Source of the DNA: VXNE01 sp963664635
GTDB taxonomy: Bacteria > Pseudomonadota > Gammaproteobacteria > Pseudomonadales > Azotimanducaceae
Length of the DNA stretch: 64,000 bases
Direction: 5' to 3'
NCBI GenBank assembly: GCA_963664635.1
Contig: OY761542.1
Span: 806,001-870,000, forward strand
The notes under the pieces are model-generated. The model worked only from the letters and a program-made list of their open reading frames with translations. It was not told the DNA's origin and made no database searches. How positions within the stretch are numbered: position 1 is the first letter of the stretch; each line of letters starts with the position of its first letter. The translations under genes were made by a program, and so were the position numbers. This document shows positions 51,251-60,655 of this stretch, one piece after another.

Positions 51251-52177
51251 TCAAGTTCCCAACGCGGCGCGGAGCGCGGAACAGGCCTTCGTCATGCCCG
51301 GCTGGGCGGCGGGGATCTGGGGACCCTGCGCGAAGAAGCCGTGGATCAGGCCGTCGAAGCGGACGCACTCCACGGCGTTGCCGGCGTCCTCGAGCATGCG
51401 GGCGTAGGCCTCTCCCTCGTCGCGCAGCGGATCGAACTCGGCCGTAAGGACGAGGGCCGGAGGCAGTCCGGACAGGTCGTCGGCACGCGCCGGCGAGGCG
51501 TAGGGGTTCGAGCGTTCCGAAGCGTCGGCGTACAGGTCCCAGAACCAGTGCATGTCCGCGGTGGTGAGCAGGTAGCCTTCGGCGTTGTCCCGGTAGGAAT
51601 CCGTGTCGAAGGCCGCGCCGTCGGTGACGGGGTAGACGAGGAGCTGGAAGTCGATGGCGGGGCCGTTGCGGTCCCGGGCCATGAGGGCCACGACCGCGGC
51701 CAGATTCCCCCCGGCGCTGTCGCCGGCGACCGCGAACCGCTCCGGATCGCCGCCGCAAGAGGCCGCGTGGTCCTTTGCCCAGCACGTCGCGGCGTAGCAG
51801 TCGTCCGCGGCGGCCGGAAAGCGGTGTTCGGGCGCGAGCCGGTAGTCCACGGAGACGACGACGCTGTCGGTACCGGAGCACAGTTCGCGGCTCTGGCTGT
51901 CGGCGGTGTCGAGGTCGCCGATCACCCAGCCCCCGCCGTGGAACATCATGGTCACGGGGAAGGGACCGTTGCCCGCGGGGGTATAGACGCGCAGTGGGAG
52001 GGGCCCCCCGGGGCCGTCCATCGACACGTTCTCGACCTTGCCGACGGGAATGTCGACGGGTTGCTGCATCGCGCGGAACATCTCCCGCGCCGCGGACGGC
52101 GGCATGTCGCGGAGCTTCGGCCCGCCCGCATCGGCGAGGGCTTCGAGCATGGCCTGGTACTCGGGGTGCAATGGCAT
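51251..52177 (-). CDS. Alpha/beta hydrolase, hormone-sensitive-lipase (HSL) type esterase
   Basis: A 308-residue HSL-family (family IV) esterase with oxyanion motif MMFHGGGWVIGD, nucleophile AGDSAGGN, EFDPLRDEG for the Asp and GLIHGFF for the His. These hydrolyse short-chain esters. ATG 52177 is supported by the family-typical start PLHPEYQAMLEALA. Divergent from the ClpP-like gene at 52310. Confidence 0.88.
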   Translation of the reverse strand: MPLHPEYQAMLEALADAGGPKLRDMPPSAAREMFRAMQQPVDIPVGKVENVSMDGPGGPLPLRVYTPAGNGPFPVTMMFHGGGWVIGDLDTADSQSRELCSGTDSVVVSVDYRLAPEHRFPAAADDCYAATCWAKDHAASCGGDPERFAVAGDSAGGNLAAVVALMARDRNGPAIDFQLLVYPVTDGAAFDTDSYRDNAEGYLLTTADMHWFWDLYADASERSNPYASPARADDLSGLPPALVLTAEFDPLRDEGEAYARMLEDAGNAVECVRFDGLIHGFFAQGPQIPAAQPGMTKACSALRAALGT

Positions 52178-52309
52178 GTGGGTCTCCGTGTCGAGTGGTT
52201 CCGCGGCGGACGCGTTTGCCCGGCCTCCCCGCGTTTCTCCTTCTCCCTGCTCCGGACATGTGCGTCCTGAAACGGCGCGCGCGATGGTACCATCGCCGCC
52301 TTTTCCCGG

Positions 52310-52915
52310 ATGAGACAGACCATGTCCCGATTGGACAGCGCCGACGAAGCTGCGGAGCTCGCCCGGCAGTTCGCGTTCCTCGACAACACGCTGCTCAAGA
52401 ACCGCACGCTGACCATCTTCGGCGAGATCGATCAGCGCGTCGCGCAGCGCAGTGCGGAGCGCCTGCTCGCGCTGTCCTTCGAGAGCGACGACCCGATCAC
52501 CCTGTTCATCGGTTCGCCGGGCGGACACGTCGAGTCCGGCGACACGATCTTCGACATGATCCGCTACATCAAGCCGACCGTGCGTACCGTCGGCACCGGT
52601 TGGGTGGGCAGCATCGCCACGCACATCTATCTGGCGGCGGACAGGGACAACCGCTTCGCGCTGCCGAACACGCGCTTCCTGATTCACCAGCCGGCCGGCG
52701 GCTTCGGCGGCGATGCCTCGGACATCGAGATCCATGCCCGGGAGATCCTGAAGACCCGCGAGCGGATCAACCTGATCATCGCCGAGCAGACGGGCCAGCC
52801 CCTCGATCGCGTGCAGCAGGACACGGACCGGGACTACTGGATGAGCGCGGAGGAATCCGTCGAGTACGGCCTGGTGGGGCGCATCATCCAGTCGGTGGCC
52901 GACCTCCCCTCCTGA
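52310..52915 (+). CDS. ClpP-like serine protease
   Basis: A 201-residue ClpP-family protein: ITLFIGSPGGHVESGDTIFD, catalytic Ser in TGWVGSIATHIYLAA, His in RFLIHQPAGG, Asp in DTDRDYWMSAEESVEYGLV. The GWVGSIA context departs from the usual GxAASMG, so this is a divergent second ClpP, perhaps unable to work with ClpX/A. It may start at ATG 52310 or at ATG 52322. No Clp ATPase gene is nearby. Confidence 0.82.
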   Translation: MRQTMSRLDSADEAAELARQFAFLDNTLLKNRTLTIFGEIDQRVAQRSAERLLALSFESDDPITLFIGSPGGHVESGDTIFDMIRYIKPTVRTVGTGWVGSIATHIYLAADRDNRFALPNTRFLIHQPAGGFGGDASDIEIHAREILKTRERINLIIAEQTGQPLDRVQQDTDRDYWMSAEESVEYGLVGRIIQSVADLPS

Positions 52916-52938
52916 CGTTCCGCGCCGGAGCCTGACGC

Positions 52939-53622
52939 TTGGTCCGGGAGCTGCGCATCGGTGTCGACGCCGGTCCCGTACCGGATGTCGGCGCGCTGTT
53001 CGTCAGTGCCCCCGAACCCGTCGCCACGCTGGTGTTCGGTCACGGCGCCGGCGCCGACATGCGCCACGCCAGCATGGAAGCCATCGCGCAGGCGTTCGCC
53101 GCGGCGGGCATTTCGACCCTGCGCTTCAACTTCCCGTTCAAGGAGCTGGGCAAGCCGCGGGTCGACCCGCAGGACGTCTCGGTGGCAACCGTCGCGGCTG
53201 CGCTGGCGCTTGCGCGGGCAACCTGCGACGGGCCGCACTACCTCGGCGGTCACAGTTTCGGCGGCCGCATGGCCACCCATGCCGTGGTCGGCCGGGGCCT
53301 GGACGTGGCCGGCCTGGTCTTCGGTTCCTTCCCCCTCCACCCGGCCGGCAAGCCGTCGACCCGGCGCGCGGACCACATGGACGCGATCGACGCGCCGATG
53401 CTCTTCCTCTCCGGAACGCGGGACGGCCTGGCGCGCCCGGAACCGCTGACGCGGGTGGTCGACCGGCTCGGCGCGACGCTGCGGTGGCTCGACACCGCGG
53501 ATCACGGCTACAAGGTGCTGAAGCGCACGCGAACCCGCGGCGACAACGTGTTCACGGAGATGGCCGCCCACGCGCGGGAGTTCGTGTTGGGGGCGAACGC
53601 GCGCTTCGCGCTGCACGGCTGA
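52939..53622 (+). CDS. Alpha/beta hydrolase of the KANL3/Tex30 type
   Basis: A 227-residue small alpha/beta hydrolase: VFGHGAGADMRHASMEAIAQ, RFNFPFKELGK, nucleophile LGGHSFGGRMA and FLSGTRDGLARPEPL, with DHGYKVLK near the end for the His. The family is widespread and poorly characterised. TTG 52939 is taken as start, 23 bp after the ClpP-like stop, so the two may be co-transcribed. Confidence 0.75.
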   Translation: MVRELRIGVDAGPVPDVGALFVSAPEPVATLVFGHGAGADMRHASMEAIAQAFAAAGISTLRFNFPFKELGKPRVDPQDVSVATVAAALALARATCDGPHYLGGHSFGGRMATHAVVGRGLDVAGLVFGSFPLHPAGKPSTRRADHMDAIDAPMLFLSGTRDGLARPEPLTRVVDRLGATLRWLDTADHGYKVLKRTRTRGDNVFTEMAAHAREFVLGANARFALHG

Positions 53623-53659
53623 TTGCTGTATATTTGGACAGTATCTGTGGAGGCACCGG

Positions 53660-54403
53660 ATGGCTGAACACAGTTCGATCGAGTGGACCAACGCAACCTG
53701 GAACCCGGTGACGGGGTGTACGAAGCTGAGCGCGGGGTGCGACAACTGCTACGCGGAGCGGTTGTCTGAGCGATTTCGCGGAGTGCCCGGCCATCCGTTC
53801 GAACCGGGGTTCGACCTCACATTGCGTCCCGAGCGGCTGCTTCAGCCTGTCCGTTGGCGGAAGCCGAAGCTGATTTTCGTCAACTCGATGAGTGACCTGT
53901 TCCACAAGGGCATTCCCCTCGACTTCGTTGACAGGGTGTTCCAGACCATGGAACAGGCGGACTGGCATGTGTTTCAGGTGCTTACGAAGCGTAGCTCGCT
54001 GATGCGGGACTTCGTGAACCGTCGCTATGCCGGCGGGCCGACACCCGGACACATCTGGTTGGGTGTCTCCATCGAGAATGCGTCGGCTCTCGGTCGTCTG
54101 CGGCACTTGAAACAGACGCATGCGCAGGTTCGATTCGTCTCCTTCGAACCGTTGTTGGGTCCGATGGCCGCCGTTGACCTGATAGGGGTTGATTGGGTCA
54201 TTGTCGGCGGGGAGAGCGGCCCGGCGGCTCGTCGCATAGACAAGGAGTGGGTACGGGCGATTCGGGATCAGTGCCGAAGACAGCAGGTCGCGTTCTTTTT
54301 CAAGCAGTGGGGTGGTCGGACACCCAAGTCAGGAGGCAACCATCTCGATGGTCGGCAATGGCTCGAGTATCCGGCACCTCGCGGGAATCGCATCGCGCAG
54401 TAG
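53660..54403 (+). CDS. Phage Gp37/Gp68-family protein (DUF5131), three-Cys motif
   Basis: A 247-residue protein starting HSSIEWTNATWNPVTGCTKL with three cysteines in C-x6-C-x2-C arrangement (GCTKLSAGCDNCYAE), as in the Gp37/DUF5131 family; radical-SAM-like chemistry is suspected for it. Further conserved pieces: VNSMSDLFHKGIP, WLGVSIEN, FVSFEPLLGP, WVIVGGESG. The family is nearly always found beside TcmP, which follows 23 bp later. The molecular role is unknown; phage and island contexts are common. Confidence 0.85.
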   Translation: MAEHSSIEWTNATWNPVTGCTKLSAGCDNCYAERLSERFRGVPGHPFEPGFDLTLRPERLLQPVRWRKPKLIFVNSMSDLFHKGIPLDFVDRVFQTMEQADWHVFQVLTKRSSLMRDFVNRRYAGGPTPGHIWLGVSIENASALGRLRHLKQTHAQVRFVSFEPLLGPMAAVDLIGVDWVIVGGESGPAARRIDKEWVRAIRDQCRRQQVAFFFKQWGGRTPKSGGNHLDGRQWLEYPAPRGNRIAQ

Positions 54404-54426
54404 CGCTGCCTCGTCAGGAGCGTGAC

Positions 54427-55311
54427 ATGGACGTCGGGCCTTGGGCCACCGAAAAGCTGGAGTGCCTCCGGAAGTACCTGCAGGCGTACACCAGAATTCT
54501 CGGCAACCAGCAGTTTCGAGGTTACTTCTACATCGACGCGTTCGCGGGCCCGGGCTCGCTGAAGCTACGTCAAGAGGCCGCGGACCCGGGGCTGCGACTC
54601 CTTCTCGATGTGGCGGAGCATGCGGCTCACGACGCTGGCGAGCGTGAGTACATCTCCGGATCGCCGCGAGTCGCACTTGAGGTTGAGCCTCGATTCACGG
54701 ATTACGTCTTCGTTGAGCTCGACAAGACTCGGATTCGGGAACTGGAAGAGTTGACGAGGGAGTTTGAGTCGCGGGCTCGCGTCCACGTTCGTCGCGGGGA
54801 CTGCAACACGTACTTGCACGCGTTGCTACAGCGCATGGAGGGACAGTGGCGGAGCTGGCGGGGAATCGTATTCCTTGACCCATTCGGCATGCAGGTTCCT
54901 TGGCGGACGCTGGCGGCGCTGGGCGCCACAGGTGCGGTAGAGGTATTCATCAACTTTCCCGTGGGGATGGCAATCCAGCGTCTCCTCAAGCGCAGCGGTG
55001 AGTTCACTCCGCCCGAGCGGAAGAAGCTCGATGCTTACTTCGGGACTACTGAGTGGTTCGACTTGCTCTATCGCCGGCGCGAAAACCTGTTCGGAGAGGA
55101 CGCTACGGAGAAAGTGCGCCGCGCTGGCGATGTCCTTGCAAGTTGGTATCGCGGTCGTCTGAAGGAGGCTTTCGGCTACGTCAGCGCGGCACGCGAGATC
55201 AAGAACACGAGGGGTGTGCCGATCTACTACCTCATATTTGCCGGGCCGAACCGGACGGGTGCCCGCATCGCGAACGAGATACTCAAGCAGGGTGCTCGAC
55301 GGGTGAGGTAG
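54427..55311 (+). CDS. tcmP: Three-Cys-motif partner protein TcmP
   Basis: A 294-residue protein that matches TcmP: WATEKLECLRKYLQAYTRIL, YIDAFAGPG (methyltransferase-like glycine motif), VFLDPFGMQVPW and RARVHVRRGDC. It always partners the three-Cys Gp37 protein encoded just upstream. It may be an SAM-dependent or DNA/RNA-acting enzyme; nothing firmer is known. The base composition of both genes is a little less GC-rich than the neighbours, as expected for a mobile cassette. Confidence 0.82.
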   Translation: MDVGPWATEKLECLRKYLQAYTRILGNQQFRGYFYIDAFAGPGSLKLRQEAADPGLRLLLDVAEHAAHDAGEREYISGSPRVALEVEPRFTDYVFVELDKTRIRELEELTREFESRARVHVRRGDCNTYLHALLQRMEGQWRSWRGIVFLDPFGMQVPWRTLAALGATGAVEVFINFPVGMAIQRLLKRSGEFTPPERKKLDAYFGTTEWFDLLYRRRENLFGEDATEKVRRAGDVLASWYRGRLKEAFGYVSAAREIKNTRGVPIYYLIFAGPNRTGARIANEILKQGARRVR

Positions 55312-55695
55312 CCGCGAACGCTACCATGCGTCCGCTGTCCATGGCTTCAGGGGTCCCATGGCCACTCGTCCAGTCAGACACGCTGGCGGCGACGGGGTTG
55401 ATCGTCGTGTGCGTAGAGTGCCCCAACTTCGGCGGGCCGGGTCGGTTGCCACCCCTTCCCGGCAGGACTCGACGACTCCGCGAGCGGCGCGCGCTGGACG
55501 TACCGGAACCGATGCACGCGCACAGCGTGATTTCCGATGAGTCGGGGATGGCAACGTATGTCTCGCCACGGCGCTGAAGGCACACGGGTTCGCCGCCAGC
55601 CTCTGACGCTGCGCACGCCCTTGCGCGCCGCCCTTCGTACTCGGCGAACCGACCCGGCATAATGCGCCCTTTTGGGCAGGGGGAGCGTTCCGGAC
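55312..55695. other. Intergenic region between tcmP and the FAA hydrolase gene
   Basis: I see no convincing gene, repeat or promoter in these 384 bp. Short open frames exist, but their composition is not protein-like. The last 30 bp (GGCAGGGGGAGCG) hold the ribosome site of the next gene. Confidence 0.4.
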
Positions 55696-56571
55696 ATGAA
55701 ACTCGTTACCTTCACGCATGGCGGGCGCACGCGGATCGGCGTGGTGGTCGGAGAACTCGTCGTCGACCTCTCCGCCGCGGCCCCGGACCTGCCCACGGAC
55801 ATGGTCGCGTTCCTCGGGGCGGGTGACGCGGCCATGGCGGCGGCGCGCGACGCGCAGACGGACGCGGACCACGCCCTGGCCCTCAACGACGTCGAGCTGC
55901 TCGCGCCGGTGCCCCGGCCGGGCAAGATCCTCGCGATCGGCCTGAACTACCGGGACCACATCGAGGAGACGGGGATGCAGGCCCCGGAGACGCAGGTCTG
56001 GTTCAACAAGCAGACGACGGCGACCAACGGTCCGTACGGGACCATCGCGATGCCGTCGGTCTCGGACCGCCTCGACTACGAGGGCGAGCTCGTCTACGTG
56101 ATCGGCAAGCGCGGCAAGCACGTGCCGAAGGAACGTGCGCACGAGATCATCGCCGGGTACTGCTGCGGCAACGACGTCAGCGTCCGCGACTGGCAGCGCG
56201 CCGCGCCGACCATGCAGATCGGCAAGTCCTTCGACACGCACGCGCCGTTCGGGCCGTGGCTCGTGACGCCGGACGAGGTCGGCGACCCGCACACCCTGGG
56301 GCTGCGCACCTTCGTGAACGAGGACAAGCGGCAGGACTCGAACACCAGGCACCTCGTCTTCGACTGCTTCGACCAGATCGCGCACCTGACCAAGGCGTTC
56401 ACCCTGGAGCCGGGCGACGTGATCTACACGGGCACGTCCGCCGGCGTCGCCGTGGCCATGCGGCCGCCGGCGTGGCTCAAGGTGGGGGACGTGGTGCGCA
56501 TCGAGATCGACCGGGTCGGCCACATCGAGCACACCGTCGCCGAGGAGGATGGCGCGACCGTCGTGGCGTAG
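55696..56571 (+). CDS. Fumarylacetoacetate hydrolase (FAH) family protein
   Basis: A 291-residue FAH-fold enzyme: ILAIGLNYRDHIEETG, metal ligands in DYEGELVYVIG, YCCGNDVSVRDWQ, and YTGTSAGVAVAM near the end. The family cleaves C-C bonds or decarboxylates in aromatic catabolism (fumarylpyruvate, 2-oxo-hydroxyhepta acids). ATG 55696 gives the standard MKLVTF start. The metal site is complete; substrate unknown. Confidence 0.87.
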   Translation: MKLVTFTHGGRTRIGVVVGELVVDLSAAAPDLPTDMVAFLGAGDAAMAAARDAQTDADHALALNDVELLAPVPRPGKILAIGLNYRDHIEETGMQAPETQVWFNKQTTATNGPYGTIAMPSVSDRLDYEGELVYVIGKRGKHVPKERAHEIIAGYCCGNDVSVRDWQRAAPTMQIGKSFDTHAPFGPWLVTPDEVGDPHTLGLRTFVNEDKRQDSNTRHLVFDCFDQIAHLTKAFTLEPGDVIYTGTSAGVAVAMRPPAWLKVGDVVRIEIDRVGHIEHTVAEEDGATVVA

Positions 56572-56638
56572 GAAGGCCGGTCCCGCCCCGCCTCGAAAGC
56601 GCCCCCGTGCGCCCGACGGACGACGACGGGGGACGGCC

Positions 56639-57154
56639 CTACAGCCCGGATCTGACCGCCGCCTCCAACGCGAAGACGTGGGGATCGTGGGCGCGCAATC
56701 CGCGTAGCGCGTCCGCGAGTTCGAGCAGGTAGTCGACGTTGCGGCCGCTCGGGCCCACGGACCGCCGGATCTGCCGGGCCATCTCGTCGATGGGCGCGTC
56801 GCCGAGGAAGGCGTGGTTGTCCACGGGCGCGATGTAGACGATGCCGTCGGCCGCGCCCGCGCCGTCGAGGTCCATCGAAACCGCCACCCGCTCGTAGCCG
56901 TTCTTCTCCCGGTAGTCGAGGTGGTCGAAGACCGTGTGTTCGATGCGGTACGCCATCCCCATGCAGGTCTCGCCGGGCGCCCGGACCAGGGTCGCCACGC
57001 GCCCGGGCGCGTCGGGGACGCCGCGGTGGTCGTGCGACCCCTGCCAGAACCTGCGCGCCCAGCCGTCGACGGCGGCCGGGCGGCGGTCGAGGAAGGGGAA
57101 GTCCGGACGCCAGATGAGGGACCCGTAGCCGAAGACCCAGACAGGCGGGGGCAC
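56639..57154 (-). CDS. chaC: ChaC-type gamma-glutamylcyclotransferase
   Basis: A 171-residue protein with VWVFGYGSLIWRPDFPF at the N-terminus (YGSL substrate loop) and CMGMAYRIEHTVFDHLDYRE / NGYERVAV, as in ChaC. ChaC cuts glutathione into 5-oxoproline and Cys-Gly in the cytosol. It lies 11 bp downstream of a gene for a second, GGCT-type cyclotransferase, in the same operon. Confidence 0.85.
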   Translation of the reverse strand: MPPPVWVFGYGSLIWRPDFPFLDRRPAAVDGWARRFWQGSHDHRGVPDAPGRVATLVRAPGETCMGMAYRIEHTVFDHLDYREKNGYERVAVSMDLDGAGAADGIVYIAPVDNHAFLGDAPIDEMARQIRRSVGPSGRNVDYLLELADALRGLRAHDPHVFALEAAVRSGL

Positions 57155-57165
57155 CCTGCCGCCTC

Positions 57166-57657
57166 TCAGCCGTAGATGGCGAGTTCGGTGCGTTCCCGGG
57201 TGGGGCTCGGGTCACGCACCGCGGACTGCCGGGCGAGGTCCGCCACGTAGTCCTCGGGCAGGCCGGCTTCCCGGGCGCCGGCGAGGACGTGTTCCCGGTA
57301 CCAGGAATACGGCCGCAGCGAGGCGTCGATGCGGATCGCACAGTAGGTGAATGCGCTCTCGACGCTTCCCTGGCGGCCGTGGACCCGGACCTGCTCCTTG
57401 CGATAGCCCCAGCCGAGCCCCTCGATGCGGTCGAGGGGCGCTTCGTCGGCGGAGTCGAGGTCGTACAGGACGCCGACGACCCGGTCGGCGTCATCGCCGG
57501 TGTGGAACGCGTCGCACTTGCCCGAGCCGTCCTTGCCGACCTTGTGGAACCGCAGGGAGAAGCCAGGCAGCGTGTAGACGCCGAGCGCGCGTGCGCTCTC
57601 CGTACGCGCCCGCAGGCGTTTCGAGGACATGTTGGAACCGTACGCGAAGTACCTCAT
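57166..57657 (-). CDS. GGCT/AIG2-type gamma-glutamylcyclotransferase
   Basis: A 163-residue protein with RYFAYGSNMSSKRL (YGSN loop) and GVLYDLDSADEAPLDRIEG, carrying the acidic catalytic region of the GGCT fold. GGCT-type enzymes release 5-oxoproline from gamma-glutamyl peptides. Start ATG 57657 matches the family. It follows the M20 hydrolase gene by 19 bp, and ChaC follows it by 11 bp. Confidence 0.83.
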   Translation of the reverse strand: MRYFAYGSNMSSKRLRARTESARALGVYTLPGFSLRFHKVGKDGSGKCDAFHTGDDADRVVGVLYDLDSADEAPLDRIEGLGWGYRKEQVRVHGRQGSVESAFTYCAIRIDASLRPYSWYREHVLAGAREAGLPEDYVADLARQSAVRDPSPTRERTELAIYG

Positions 57658-57676
57658 GGCCCCGCCGTGCCGTGGG

Positions 57677-58849
57677 TCAGGCGAGCCCCTTCGACACTTC
57701 GAAGGCCCGGGCCGCTGCCGTTCGCAGCGTGCCTTCCACAAGGTAGTCCGCCGCCGTCAGCGCCAGCGCCTTCGCGCCGTCCAGCGCCGCCCGGTCACCG
57801 AGCTCCGAGGCCGCCCACTTCGCGAACTCGGGGTTGTGGATGACCACGTGGGGAGGCGCCGCCGCCAGGATCGGATGAATGGACGGGACGCGGTGGCTCA
57901 CGTTGCCCATGTCCGTGCTGCCGCTGCCGAAGCGCTGGCGGTCGAGCGGCTCGAACGTCCGGCCGAGGCCTTCGGCGTGCTGCTTGAAACGCTCGGCGAG
58001 AGGCTCGTTGGTTTTGAGGTCGAGGTAGTCGACGTCCGCCCAGAGCACCTCGACCTCGCATCCCGATCCCCGGGCCCCGGCCTCGAAGCAGGCCTGCACG
58101 CGCGGCTTGAGCTGGGCGAGGGCCTCCTCGTCCTTCGCGCGCACGTAGAAGTCCCCGGCGGCCCGCTCCGGCACGATGTTGGGCGCCTGCCCGCCGTCCG
58201 TCACGATGCCGTGGATGCGCTCGGTGTCGCGGATGTGCTGGCGCAGGTTCGAGATCGCCTGGTAGGCGAGCAGGAGGCCGTCCAGGGCGTTGACGCCCCG
58301 ATGCGGCATCGCCGAGGCGTGCGCGGACTTGCCGTGGTAGATGACCTCCACCTCGGCGACGCAGATGCAGGGCATCGTCGCGAGGTTCACCCCGGCGGGG
58401 TGCACCATCAGCGCGGCGTCGACGCCCTCGAACGCGCCGGCGCGCGCCATCACCTCCTTGCCGCCGCCTTTCTCCTCGGCGGGCGTGCCCAGGAAGGTAA
58501 CCCGGCCCGGCAGGCGGTCCTTCACGTGGTCGAGGGCCAGCGCCGCGCCGAGCGCCGCGGTCGCGATGATGTTGTGCCCGCAGGCGTGGCCGATGCCCGG
58601 CAGCGCGTCGTACTCGGCGAGCACGGCGACGTTCGGGCCGTCCGCCGCGCCGGTCCGCCCCTCGAAGGCGGTTTCCAGCCCGTAGGCCCCCCGTTCGACC
58701 GGGATGCCGAAGCGCTCCGCGGTGTCGGCGAGCAGGGCACTTGCCCGCACCTCCTCGAAGGCGAGCTCCGGATGCGCGTGGATGGCGTGCGACACCGCCA
58801 CGAGGGTGTCGGCGTTTTCGTCGATGAAACGGGCGATCTCGTCGTTCAT
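57677..58849 (-). CDS. M20-family amidohydrolase (PM20D2/AbgB-like)
   Basis: A 390-residue metallopeptidase-fold hydrolase: AIHAHPELAFEEVRAS, YDALPGIGHACGHNIIATAA, FLGTPAEEKGGGK, AEVEVIYHGKSAHASAMPHR and APNIVPERA. The metal-binding His/Glu set is present. AbgB/PM20D2-type members split N-acyl amino acids or dipeptides. It heads an operon with the two gamma-glutamylcyclotransferases, pointing to peptide or glutathione breakdown. Confidence 0.85.
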   Translation of the reverse strand: MNDEIARFIDENADTLVAVSHAIHAHPELAFEEVRASALLADTAERFGIPVERGAYGLETAFEGRTGAADGPNVAVLAEYDALPGIGHACGHNIIATAALGAALALDHVKDRLPGRVTFLGTPAEEKGGGKEVMARAGAFEGVDAALMVHPAGVNLATMPCICVAEVEVIYHGKSAHASAMPHRGVNALDGLLLAYQAISNLRQHIRDTERIHGIVTDGGQAPNIVPERAAGDFYVRAKDEEALAQLKPRVQACFEAGARGSGCEVEVLWADVDYLDLKTNEPLAERFKQHAEGLGRTFEPLDRQRFGSGSTDMGNVSHRVPSIHPILAAAPPHVVIHNPEFAKWAASELGDRAALDGAKALALTAADYLVEGTLRTAAARAFEVSKGLA

Positions 58850-58917
58850 GGGCGGGAGCCTACCAGTTTGTGGGGACCCCGCGGGCAAGCGGGAGGCCGC
58901 CAGTTATCCCGCCGGAC

Positions 58918-60471
58918 TCAGACGATGCGCGACCCGGTCTTGCCCCAGTACTCGTCCTTCAGCAGCCGCTTGTAGAGCTTGCCCGTCGGCAGGCGCGGCA
59001 GCGCGTCCCGGAAGTCGACGCTCTTCGGGCACTTGTAGTGGGCGATGTGCTCCCGCGCGTAGGCGACGAGCTCCGCCGCGAGGGCCGCTCCGGGCTCCGC
59101 CCCGGGCGCCGGCTGGACGATGGCCTTCACCTCTTCGCCCATCTCCTCGTTCGGCACGCCGATCACCGCCACGTCCATGACCTTGGGGTGCATCACCATG
59201 GCGTCCTCGATCTCCTGCGGATAGATGTTCACGCCGCCGGAGATGATCATGTACGTCGCGCGATCGGTGAGGTACAGGAAGCCGTCCTCGTCGACGTAGC
59301 CGACGTCGCCGAGTGCGCTCCAGTTCGGATGCTCCGGGTGCTGGGCCTCCTTCGTCTTCTCCGGGTCGTTCAGGTATTCGAATGGCATGACGGGCAGCTC
59401 GAAATAGACGATGCCCGGTTCCCCCGCGGGCAGTTCGCGGCCGTCCTCGTCGCAGATGTGGATGACGCCGAGGACCGGCTTGCCGACCGTCCCGGGATGC
59501 TCGAACCACTCGTCGGGACCGGTGTGGGTGAGCCCGTTGATCTCGGTGCCCCCGTAGTACTCGTAGAGGATGCGTCCCCACCAGTCGAACATCTGCTCCT
59601 TCACCTTCGGTGGGCAGGGCGCGGCGGCGTGGATCGCGACCTTGTGCGACGACAGGTCGTAGCGGTCGCGCTCCTCCGGGTCGAGCTTGAGCATCCTGGA
59701 GAACATGGTCGGCACCCACTGGCTGTGGGTGACACGGAACTCCTCGATCGCGGCGAGGGCAGCCACGGGGTCGAAGCGCGGCATCATCACCGCCGTGCCG
59801 CCAAGCGACTGCGTCCCGGTGCAGAAGCCGAGGGGGGCCGAGTGGTACAGCGGGGCCGGCGACAGGTAGACGGTGTACTCGTCCACGCCCCAGAGCATGC
59901 TCTGCAGCGCGCCGACGAGATTGGCGTCGTCTTCGATGGAGGCTTCCGGCAGGGCGCGCAGGATGCCCTTCGGCCGCCCGGTGGTCCCGGAGCTGTAGAG
60001 CATGAAGGTGCCGGCCGGCTGTTCGGCCAAAGGCTCCGCGCGGTAGCCGGCGATGGCGGTCTCGAAGTCCTCGTAGCCCTCGATGGCGCCGTCGATGCAG
60101 AGCCAGGTGTGGCAGTTGGGGGCGAAACGCGGGATGTTCCGGGCCACCTCGGCCCGGGACCGCGTGGTGACGAGGACATCGGACCCGGAGTCGTCGACGA
60201 TGTAGCCGGCCTCCTCGTCGGTGAGGTAGCGGTTCACGGTGGTCAGGTAGAGCCCCGACCGCAAGGCGGCCCACACCACGTCGAACCAGGCGATGTGGTT
60301 CTCGGCGAAGATCGAGACGTGGTCCCCGCGCCGCAGCCCCCGGTCATGGAGGAGCTGCGCAAGCTGGTTGGAGCGGTCGTTCAGTGCGCCGTAGGTGCGC
60401 GTCGCGCCGGTGGCGCTGTCGATGACGGCGGGCTTGTCCGGGAAGAGCGCTGCCCACTTGCCTGGGTACAT
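58918..60471 (-). CDS. AMP-forming acyl-CoA synthetase
   Basis: A 517-residue adenylate-forming ligase with FMLYSSGTTGRPKG (phosphate loop), YEYYGGTEINGLTH, GDVGYVDEDGFLYLTDRA, and catalytic Lys in LPTGKLYKRLL. It activates a carboxylic acid to acyl-CoA via acyl-AMP. Chain-length preference is unknown. It lies downstream of the SulP gene on the same strand, but an IS element now separates them. Confidence 0.88.
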   Translation of the reverse strand: MYPGKWAALFPDKPAVIDSATGATRTYGALNDRSNQLAQLLHDRGLRRGDHVSIFAENHIAWFDVVWAALRSGLYLTTVNRYLTDEEAGYIVDDSGSDVLVTTRSRAEVARNIPRFAPNCHTWLCIDGAIEGYEDFETAIAGYRAEPLAEQPAGTFMLYSSGTTGRPKGILRALPEASIEDDANLVGALQSMLWGVDEYTVYLSPAPLYHSAPLGFCTGTQSLGGTAVMMPRFDPVAALAAIEEFRVTHSQWVPTMFSRMLKLDPEERDRYDLSSHKVAIHAAAPCPPKVKEQMFDWWGRILYEYYGGTEINGLTHTGPDEWFEHPGTVGKPVLGVIHICDEDGRELPAGEPGIVYFELPVMPFEYLNDPEKTKEAQHPEHPNWSALGDVGYVDEDGFLYLTDRATYMIISGGVNIYPQEIEDAMVMHPKVMDVAVIGVPNEEMGEEVKAIVQPAPGAEPGAALAAELVAYAREHIAHYKCPKSVDFRDALPRLPTGKLYKRLLKDEYWGKTGSRIV

Positions 60472-60655
60472 GGTCGGTTCTCGGCCTGGGTGTTGCGGAA
60501 TGGCCGAGTCTGTCCGATTTGACCGGCGGGCGGCAAGGCGTCAGGAGGATGGGGGTGTACGTCAAAAATGTGATGCGGAGAGGGAAGGTTGAGATGTGGC
60601 GGGGTTGAGCGGATACTTCTGGCAATGTTCATATTTGCCAGACGGGGAGGCCTCC

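Noticed and set aside
55053..55577. Plus-strand frame overlapping the tcmP end and the following gap
   Set aside because: It overlaps tcmP in another frame, and its composition is not protein-like.
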